From: UBA6183 sp041302975
Lineage (GTDB): Bacteria; Bacteroidota; Bacteroidia; UKL13-3
Assembly: GCA_041302975.1 (NCBI GenBank)
Contig: JBFYQC010000099.1
Location: 1-10,974 of the forward strand
DNA: 10,974 nt
Direction: 5' to 3'
Shown here: positions 6,303 through 10,974 of the stretch, one piece after another
Numbering within the stretch: the stretch's first letter is position 1
Layout: each line of letters opens with the position of its first letter
Made by a program: the position numbers and the translations under genes
Notes under the pieces: model-generated
Told to the model about the DNA's origin: nothing
Seen by the model: the letters and a program-made list of their open reading frames with translations, nothing else
Databases searched by the model: none

Positions 6303-6797
6303 ATGAAAATCGTTGCCTTTCCTTTTGTTGATGAGTTTATATCCCCTATTGGAAAAATAGTTATAAAGGCCACCAAAACGCATATTCATCAACTTTATTT
6401 CGATGATGAGTTTTCATCGTCAATTAGCGAATCAGCCCTAACTAAAAAAGCAAAACAACAATTAGTGGAGTATTTTGAAAGCAAACGCCAACAATTTGAG
6501 TTACCTCTAACACAAGAAGGAACAGTATTTCAGCAACAGGTTTGGGAGCAGCTCACACAAGTACCATTTGGCGAAACACTCAGTTATTTGAAGCTTGCAC
6601 AAAAATTTAATGACGATAATTTAGTACGCGCTGTTGCTGGAGCAAATGCTAAAAACAAATTGGCCATCGTTATTCCTTGTCACCGCATTGTGGCTACAGA
6701 TGGTAAACTTACCGGTTATGCTTGGGGCTTGAAAAGAAAAAGTTGGTTATTAGATTTTGAAGCAAAAACAAGTGGTAAAAAACTATCCTTGTTTTAG
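6303..6797 (+). CDS. ogt: O6-alkylguanine-DNA alkyltransferase, Ada-C type
   Basis: This suicide repair protein moves the alkyl group from O6-alkylguanine (and O4-alkylthymine) to its own cysteine. The active site is C126 in IPCHRIV, with DNA-binding R109 and N115 in VRAVAGANAKN, Y95 in SYLKLA, and E153 in the closing LLDFE. The block NKLAIVIPCHR and GYAWGL resemble the C-terminal domain of E. coli Ada rather than human MGMT. A121 and W141 stand where MGMT has P140 and G160, the Ada-like pattern linked to O6-benzylguanine resistance. The Ada N-terminal regulatory domain is absent. The ATG at 6303 (164 aa) lies 5 nt after TATTTTCG (6291-6298), a near match to the -7 element. An in-frame ATG at 6288 would add five residues. 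Confidence 0.92.
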   Translation: MKIVAFPFVDEFISPIGKIVIKATKTHIHQLYFDDEFSSSISESALTKKAKQQLVEYFESKRQQFELPLTQEGTVFQQQVWEQLTQVPFGETLSYLKLAQKFNDDNLVRAVAGANAKNKLAIVIPCHRIVATDGKLTGYAWGLKRKSWLLDFEAKTSGKKLSLF

Positions 6798-7289
6798 TTA
6801 TTTGTAAATTTGCTTAAGACGCTCTACAATTTGAAACACCGCAGGACAAACCTCTGTATTGTTTAACGTTTCTTTAAAAATAGTATGCATTTTACTTTGA
6901 TTGGTATGTGGATACTCTCTGCAAGCTTGTGGCCTGTAATCATATACCGAACAATAATTATCAGCGCCTAAAAACGTGCAAGGTACTTGTTGTAATACAT
7001 AATCGTTGTCTTCATCAATACGCAAATATTTATCAATAAACTGTTGTGGAGTTATTTTCAAATGTTTACCCAATACTTTGATATCGCGTTGTGTAAACAA
7101 AGGCCCTGTAGTTTTACAACAATTGGCACACGATAAACAATCTATCTTCTTAAACGCATTATCATGCAGGCTATGCACTGTTTGATCTAAATCGCTTGGT
7201 CGTTGCTTTTTAAGTCGCTCAAAAAACTTTTGGTTATCGCTGCGTTTTGCTTGAGCTTGTTTTTTTAGTTGAACTATATCTGTATTCAT
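6798..7289 (-). CDS. YkgJ family cysteine-cluster protein
   Basis: This 163-aa cytoplasmic protein belongs to the CxxCxxCC family (YkgJ/Fli_N-like), thought to bind zinc or an iron-sulfur cluster; no biochemical function is established. Eight cysteines are seen. C51, C54, C57 and C58 form the signature CLSCANCC. C104, C113 and C123 lie in the second half (VPCTFLGADNYCSVY, RPQACREYPH), and C148 is in EVCPA. The N-terminal 45 residues are basic and charged. The gene lies 6 bp after the RES toxin stop on the same strand and is probably the third gene of the toxin-antitoxin transcript. Its stop codon abuts the stop of the convergent methyltransferase with no base between them. Confidence 0.88.
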   Translation of the reverse strand: MNTDIVQLKKQAQAKRSDNQKFFERLKKQRPSDLDQTVHSLHDNAFKKIDCLSCANCCKTTGPLFTQRDIKVLGKHLKITPQQFIDKYLRIDEDNDYVLQQVPCTFLGADNYCSVYDYRPQACREYPHTNQSKMHTIFKETLNNTEVCPAVFQIVERLKQIYK

Positions 7290-7295
7290 AAGTCA

Positions 7296-7751
7296 TTATT
7301 TCGCCAACCTGTTATCAATAACAAATGGATACGAGTTTACGATTTTAATATGATAAGAATCTTTATGGTTAGGATTGATGAGTAAGTTATACTCTTGTTT
7401 AACAATTGCACTAGGAACACGCATGGCAAGTGCTGTATTACTTTTAACAAATGCATCACCAAACGATTGTGTTAAACTGTTATGCGGATTTTCCATCCAT
7501 TTAAAAGGCAACTGATTTTCGGAAACAATTTGAATAGCACTATCCGGAATTTCTATTTCAATCATATAAAAATCCTGAGGCATATGCGTTAGTTGAACGT
7601 GCGCAGCCACTTCTAACAACGCCAAAGATCTATGTTGGCAAGTGTACAACATTGGCACACCAACATTATTCCATCTGCCACCAAATTTTTCTGCGCCAAT
7701 ACCTTTTAAATCATCTTTAAAAGCCCTGCGTGCCAAGCGATAAACTATCAT
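7296..7751 (-). CDS. RES-domain toxin (NAD+-degrading family)
   Basis: RES toxins are small enzymes with an ADP-ribosyltransferase-like fold. Characterised members (MbcT, ParT, Pseudomonas Res) consume NAD+ or ADP-ribosylate a target, halting growth until neutralised. The three residues that name the family are visible: R26 in GGRWN, E47 in SLALLEVAAH, and S114 in RVPSAIV. The usual LINPNHKDSY block follows at 124-133. At 151 aa the domain is complete and makes up the whole protein. No residue appears to be lost, so the toxin is probably active. It starts 6 bp after the Xre antitoxin stop, the standard antitoxin-first order of this system. Whether the target is NAD+ or a protein cannot be told from sequence. 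Confidence 0.93.
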   Translation of the reverse strand: MIVYRLARRAFKDDLKGIGAEKFGGRWNNVGVPMLYTCQHRSLALLEVAAHVQLTHMPQDFYMIEIEIPDSAIQIVSENQLPFKWMENPHNSLTQSFGDAFVKSNTALAMRVPSAIVKQEYNLLINPNHKDSYHIKIVNSYPFVIDNRLAK

Positions 7752-7757
7752 AAAATA

Positions 7758-8183
7758 CTAAGCCAATACACCGTGTTCTATGCGGCCTAATTCATTTTTG
7801 ATGTAATCAATGCCAAAGCTGTTATCCAAAAAAGATTTGGGTGCAGCACCGCCAAGTGCAATGCTAGGCTCATTAAGCCATTTGAAAAATGCATCAGAAG
7901 AACCAAAAACTTGGTTACCATAATTGCACAACATGGTTAATTGGGTAATTTTTTCGGATTGAAGCGGCTCGAAAGTTTTATTTTCTGATTGGTAACGCTG
8001 AATGGTACGCTCACTAATGTGAAGAAAACGGCTCCATTCGGTGAGGGTGAATGGAATTTTTTTTGAAACCTGATCAAACTGAAAATACGAAACCCCGTGG
8101 CGAATCATATCCATAATGGATAACACGGTGTTATCATCGGTGCTACCATAGCTAACTGCTGGTTCATTTACTTCCATAACCAT
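7758..8183 (-). CDS. Xre/MbcA/ParS antitoxin with DUF2384 domain
   Basis: This is the antitoxin of the RES toxin, 141 aa. An Xre-like DNA-binding part lies at about residues 26-66 (FTLTEWSRFLHISERTIQRY). The C-terminal DUF2384 toxin-binding part runs from about 88 to the end: NQVFGSSDAFFKWLNEP, ALGGAAPKSFL, and the closing LGRIEHGVLA. In known complexes that C-terminal tail plugs the RES active site. The antitoxin should also repress its own promoter, which lies directly upstream. ATG codons at 8183 and 8177 are both usable; the longer form is listed and begins about 11 nt after the -7 element. It lies 52 bp downstream of the Nramp-Usp stop codon on the same strand. Confidence 0.93.
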   Translation of the reverse strand: MVMEVNEPAVSYGSTDDNTVLSIMDMIRHGVSYFQFDQVSKKIPFTLTEWSRFLHISERTIQRYQSENKTFEPLQSEKITQLTMLCNYGNQVFGSSDAFFKWLNEPSIALGGAAPKSFLDNSFGIDYIKNELGRIEHGVLA

Positions 8184-8194
8184 GTATTTAATAA

Positions 8195-8224
8195 CAAAAA
8201 TACGAAATATGTCATCAAAAACAA
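8195..8224 (-). promoter_or_regulatory. Antitoxin-toxin promoter, TTG-N19-TATTTTTG
   Basis: On the minus strand, TTG (8224-8222), a 19-bp spacer and TATTTTTG (8202-8195) form a full Bacteroidota promoter. Transcription would begin near 8188-8190, leaving a leader of about 5-7 nt. The -33 box stands only 11 bp after the Nramp-Usp stop codon. No terminator is seen in between, so mntR-operon transcripts may also enter the toxin-antitoxin genes. Confidence 0.7.
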
Positions 8225-8235
8225 GTCATTTGTCG

Positions 8236-10107
8236 CTATTTTATAATCAACACCGGAATTTTAACCTGGTGCCGCACTTTATCAACGGTACTGCCGAAGA
8301 TAAAATCTTTTAATCCCTTGTGCCCATGCGCGCCCATTACCAAAATATCTACATCGGTTTGGTTGATAATGTTACTGATTGTTCGGGCTGATTTTCCGAA
8401 TCCGAGTTTAATATCAACGGTATACCCTTTTTGCTGTAAACTTTGCTGGTATACATTTAAATTATCTAAATCAAACTGTGCTTCTTTATCTAAAATATCA
8501 TTTCCCATGTGAATAGCACCAGCTGATTCAACCACATGAATGAGCAAGTATCTTGCATTTTTACCACCTAACGATAACGCATGATGCAATGTGTTTTCAT
8601 CTTGTTTACTGAAATCAACAGCAAGTGCTACATGGTTATAGTTTGGTTTAATTACCTCATCTAAAACAATGGCTTTACCATGAGGTATAACAGACTTTGC
8701 AATTCTTTTACGGGATAAAAACGGCTCGAAGGTGATGTAGCATAATAAAACAAATGCATACAACACTACTATTAAAACAATAAGTCTTATGTACATTAAT
8801 CCGCCAATTGGCGTTTCAAAAAACTTAATAAGCTCCTCGCCTATCAATTTAACATTAAGCGTTACAATAATAATAGCCGCTATCCATGCCAATACTTTAA
8901 CATAATTAGCAATAACAAACTTACCCATTACTTTTTTGCTGCTATTAAAATGAATTAACGGAATAACCGCAAATCCTAACTGCATACTTAAAACCACTTG
9001 ACTTAAAATAAGCAATTCGCCCACTTTATCCTCGCCAAAATAAACGATGGTAAATACAGCAGGTGCAATTGCAATAATGCGGGTAACTATTCTGCGTAAC
9101 CAAGGACTAATACGCAAATTCAAGTAACCCTCCATAACAATTTGTCCGGCAAGTGTTCCTGTAATTGTGCTACTTTGTCCAGCTGCTATTAATGCAATTG
9201 CAAACAAAGAAGGAGCTAAGCTTCCAAAAATACCAGTTAATAATTTATGGGCATCTTGTATGTCGGCTACTTCAAAATAACCATTTTTATAAAATGCAGT
9301 AGCCGCTAAAATTAATATGGCAGCATTAACAAAAAAAGCCAAGTTAAGCGCAATAGTTGAATCAATAAAATTAAACTTAATAGCCCTTTTAATTCCAGCA
9401 TCATCCTTACCAAACTTGCGTGTTTGCACCAATGCCGAGTGCAGGTATAAGTTATGCGGCATTACCGTTGCACCAATTATACCAATGGCAATGTAAAGTG
9501 CATTACCCGATAACGATTGTGGCATAAACCCTTTTACTACCTCAGATGCATCAGGTTTAACTATTAACATTTGGGCAATAAACGATACACCTATTATTGA
9601 TATCAAAACCAATATAAAAGCCTCTAATTTCCGAACACCTTTGTTTAATAAAAACATGAGCAAAAAGGTATCGAACACCGTTATTAAAACACCATACATT
9701 AATGGTAAATCAAACAATAAACTTAAACCTATTGCCATACCAATAATTTCAGCTAAATCGCAGGCGGCAATGGCAATTTCGGCAAAAGCATAAAGTGATA
9801 TATTCGCCCATTTTGCGTATTGTTGGCGAGAAGCTTGTGCTAAATCCCAACCCTTAACAATACCTAAACGTGCTGCCAACGTTTGCAACAATAAGGCCAT
9901 CAAATTACTCATCAACAACACCCAAATTAGTTGATAACCAAATTGACTTCCACCCGCTATATCAGTGGCCCAATTGCCCGGATCCATGTAACCTACGCTT
10001 ACCAAATAAGCAGGACCAATAAATGCCAAAAGCGTACGCCAAAACCCCTTCTTTTCTGGAATGGAAACACTTTCGTGTACTTCGCTTAACGACTTTTCGT
10101 TGGACAT
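8236..10107 (-). CDS. mntH: Nramp divalent metal transporter fused to a UspA domain
   Basis: This inner-membrane protein imports Mn2+ or Fe2+ with protons, and has a cytoplasmic universal-stress domain fused to its end. The Nramp part spans about residues 20-465 with around eleven membrane helices. The metal site is complete: D42 and N45 in YMDPGNW (TM1), and A213 and M216 in ATVMPHNLYLHS (TM6), the methionine favouring transition metals. The UspA part begins near residue 489 (NYNHVALAVDFS). It carries the ATP-binding pattern G592-x2-G595-x9-G605-S606 in VMGAHGHKG and FGSTVDKV. The reading frame runs through both parts without a gap, so this is a real fusion. It follows the MntR-like regulator by 3 bp in one operon. 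The Usp domain may sense nucleotide or energy state; that is inference. Confidence 0.95.
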   Translation of the reverse strand: MSNEKSLSEVHESVSIPEKKGFWRTLLAFIGPAYLVSVGYMDPGNWATDIAGGSQFGYQLIWVLLMSNLMALLLQTLAARLGIVKGWDLAQASRQQYAKWANISLYAFAEIAIAACDLAEIIGMAIGLSLLFDLPLMYGVLITVFDTFLLMFLLNKGVRKLEAFILVLISIIGVSFIAQMLIVKPDASEVVKGFMPQSLSGNALYIAIGIIGATVMPHNLYLHSALVQTRKFGKDDAGIKRAIKFNFIDSTIALNLAFFVNAAILILAATAFYKNGYFEVADIQDAHKLLTGIFGSLAPSLFAIALIAAGQSSTITGTLAGQIVMEGYLNLRISPWLRRIVTRIIAIAPAVFTIVYFGEDKVGELLILSQVVLSMQLGFAVIPLIHFNSSKKVMGKFVIANYVKVLAWIAAIIIVTLNVKLIGEELIKFFETPIGGLMYIRLIVLIVVLYAFVLLCYITFEPFLSRKRIAKSVIPHGKAIVLDEVIKPNYNHVALAVDFSKQDENTLHHALSLGGKNARYLLIHVVESAGAIHMGNDILDKEAQFDLDNLNVYQQSLQQKGYTVDIKLGFGKSARTISNIINQTDVDILVMGAHGHKGLKDFIFGSTVDKVRHQVKIPVLIIK

Positions 10108-10110
10108 AAA

Positions 10111-10770
10111 TTATTTTACTTTAACTAAAATATTTTTGGCTACATCTTTACTAAAATACATCGACTTATTGCCTGATAACTTTACAGCAATAGATCCATC
10201 ATATTCGTTTTTTTCTGTGATTTGCATTTCAATACCTAAAACAACCGAAATCTTATTAAGGTGTTGTAAAAAAACAGCTGTATGATCGGCAACACCACTC
10301 ATTACAAGTGTTTGGTTAGGTTTCGCATCACACAATAAAATAAAGTTCGACTTTTTTATAACGCCATTTTTTGATGGAATAGGATCACCATGAGGATCGT
10401 GTGTTGGAAAATCTAAAAACTCATCCAACTTATCTGTTAATATTTCTGAATTGATGTGCTCTAATTGTTCAGCAATTTCATGTACTTCATCCCAACCAAA
10501 CTTTAGCTTATCGTATAAAAAGCACTCCCACAACCTATGTTTACGCACGGTATCAACAGCTACTTTTCGCCCTTTATCGGTTAATGCCACTCCTTTATAC
10601 TTCTCGTAATTTAACAATTTTTTATCGGCCAACTTTTTAATCATATCAGTTACCGATGCGGCTTTGGTTTGAAGCACTTCGGCAATTGCATTTGTATTTA
10701 TGCTATCGTTACCTTGCTCAGACAGCTTGTAAATTGTTTTCAGATAGTTTTCTTCGGTATATGAATACAT
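10111..10770 (-). CDS. mntR: DtxR/MntR-family metal-dependent repressor
   Basis: This 219-aa regulator has an N-terminal winged HTH (about 1-70, TDMIKKLADKKLLNYEKYKG), a metal-binding dimerisation domain (about 71-135, through FPTHDPHGDPIP) and a C-terminal FeoA/SH3-like domain (about 145-219). DtxR ligands can be matched by position: H78, E82, H97, E101, E104 and H105. E101 replaces the cysteine of DtxR/IdeR, as in manganese-sensing MntR/SloR-type members. However, N8 and K11 stand where B. subtilis MntR has D8 and E11, so one metal site must be built differently. It is the first gene of the transporter operon. A 24-bp palindrome in its promoter is the likely operator. Mn2+ sensing is more likely than Fe2+, but not proven. 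Confidence 0.93.
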   Translation of the reverse strand: MYSYTEENYLKTIYKLSEQGNDSINTNAIAEVLQTKAASVTDMIKKLADKKLLNYEKYKGVALTDKGRKVAVDTVRKHRLWECFLYDKLKFGWDEVHEIAEQLEHINSEILTDKLDEFLDFPTHDPHGDPIPSKNGVIKKSNFILLCDAKPNQTLVMSGVADHTAVFLQHLNKISVVLGIEMQITEKNEYDGSIAVKLSGNKSMYFSKDVAKNILVKVK

Positions 10771-10774
10771 GTTA

Positions 10775-10782
10775 CAAATATA
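10775..10782 (-). promoter_or_regulatory. mntR promoter -7 element TATATTTG
   Basis: TATATTTG on the minus strand matches TAnnTTTG, with its last base only 4 nt from the mntR ATG. The transcription start would fall at the start codon, so the mRNA is probably leaderless. At the 19-bp position upstream there is TTA instead of TTG, a weak -33, within the palindrome. Confidence 0.6.
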
Positions 10783-10785
10783 TGT

Positions 10786-10809
10786 TATTTTTAGGCTTGC
10801 CTAAAAATA
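10786..10809. promoter_or_regulatory. MntR/DtxR-type operator palindrome
   Basis: There are perfect 11-bp arms, TATTTTTAGGC (10786-10796) and GCCTAAAAATA (10799-10809), separated by TT. The inner TTAGGC/GCCTAA resembles the DtxR-family consensus TTAGG...CCTAA. It fills the region from the -33 position to 3 bp upstream of the -7 element of mntR, so bound repressor would exclude RNA polymerase. It sits about 50 bp upstream of the -7 element of the divergent + strand gene, which it might also affect. Confidence 0.75.
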
Positions 10810-10860
10810 TTTTTAAAACCATATTAATATTGCCTTCATGTATTTAAATCAAAAAGTATG

Positions 10861-10868
10861 TATGTTTG
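10861..10868 (+). promoter_or_regulatory. -7 element TATGTTTG for the right-edge gene
   Basis: TATGTTTG matches TAnnTTTG and ends 10 nt before an ATG at 10879. This predicts a leader of only a few nucleotides. No TTG is found at the usual -33 distance, so the promoter may be weak or activator-dependent. Confidence 0.4.
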
Positions 10869-10878
10869 TTTAACCTTT

Positions 10879-10974
10879 ATGATAGATAAATTTTTAGCAT
10901 ACCTGCAGTTTTGGAAAAAACAAGACAACACGTCATCATTTAACCTTAAGATGATGCACAGAATTAACCGCATC
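10879..10974 (+). CDS. Unidentified short protein, 5' part, cut by window end
   Basis: An open frame of 32 codons runs from an ATG at 10879 to the window edge without a stop. The visible part begins MIDKFLAYLQFWKK and ends NLKMMHRINRI. It is amphipathic and basic, and could lead into a membrane helix beyond the edge, as in small Bacteroidota membrane proteins with a similar N-terminal pattern; this resemblance is only an impression. It is divergent from mntR. An in-frame ATG at 10858 would add seven residues, but lies upstream of the predicted transcription start. I do not recognise the family with confidence. Confidence 0.5.
   Translation, partial: MIDKFLAYLQFWKKQDNTSSFNLKMMHRINRI

Noticed and set aside
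6303..6797. W141 and A121 in the methyltransferase as abnormal active-site changes
   Set aside because: They differ from human MGMT but are the same as in the C-terminal domain of E. coli Ada, so they mark a known subtype, not a defect.
8211..8229. GTCAT repeated at 8211 and 8225 as an antitoxin operator
   Set aside because: The repeat is only 5 bp, direct rather than inverted, and in AT-rich sequence; chance is as likely.
10656..10847. Plus-strand 63-codon frame over the start of mntR
   Set aside because: It is antisense to the mntR winged-helix region and runs through the operator palindrome; no family features are seen.

Overview
The window is AT-rich DNA from a member of the Bacteroidota. 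The main evidence is the promoter signature: the Bacteroidota -7 element TAnnTTTG stands just upstream of most transcription units. In three places it is preceded by a -33 TTG at exactly 19 bp (marR, the pirin operon, the antitoxin). Gene content fits this assignment: an Nramp transporter fused to a universal stress domain, cytoplasmic YceI, and RES/Xre toxin-antitoxin genes. Genus cannot be read from the sequence. There are no tRNA or rRNA genes, insertion sequences or CRISPR arrays.

Left part (1-2140, + strand): a YggS-type PLP-homeostasis protein and peptidase T, separated by an unusual repeat-rich intergenic stretch whose last 75 nt contain no G. A strong hairpin ends pepT, and its T-rich side also carries the promoter of the next gene.

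Middle part (2153-6221, + strand): a MarR-family regulator followed by a five-gene cluster: cytoplasmic pirin, YceI, nitroreductase, a second pirin with a Tat-like export signal, and a DsbA-family CGWC thiol oxidoreductase. Two TGTATA/TATACA palindromes overlay the -33 and -7 elements of the first pirin promoter and are the obvious candidate operators. The set looks like a redox, electrophile or quinone-type stress operon working in two compartments. The inducer and the precise chemistry are inference. A hairpin with its own -7 motif splits yceI from the nitroreductase, so the operon may have two expression levels. An Ada-C-type O6-alkylguanine-DNA methyltransferase (6303-6797) follows in the same direction.

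Right part (6798-10770, - strand): transcription runs leftward from a DtxR/MntR-type metalloregulator through an Nramp-UspA fusion transporter 3 bp downstream. After 52 bp comes a second promoter driving Xre/DUF2384 antitoxin, RES-domain toxin and a YkgJ-type cysteine-cluster protein, with gaps of only 6 bp. A 24-bp palindrome (TATTTTTAGGC-TT-GCCTAAAAATA) fills the -33/-7 spacer of the mntR promoter and should be the regulator's own operator, giving metal-dependent feedback on Mn/Fe import. The leftmost gene, ykgJ, converges on ogt with its stop codon directly abutting the ogt stop.

The right edge holds the start of a short + strand gene of unknown function, divergent from mntR and cut by the window end.
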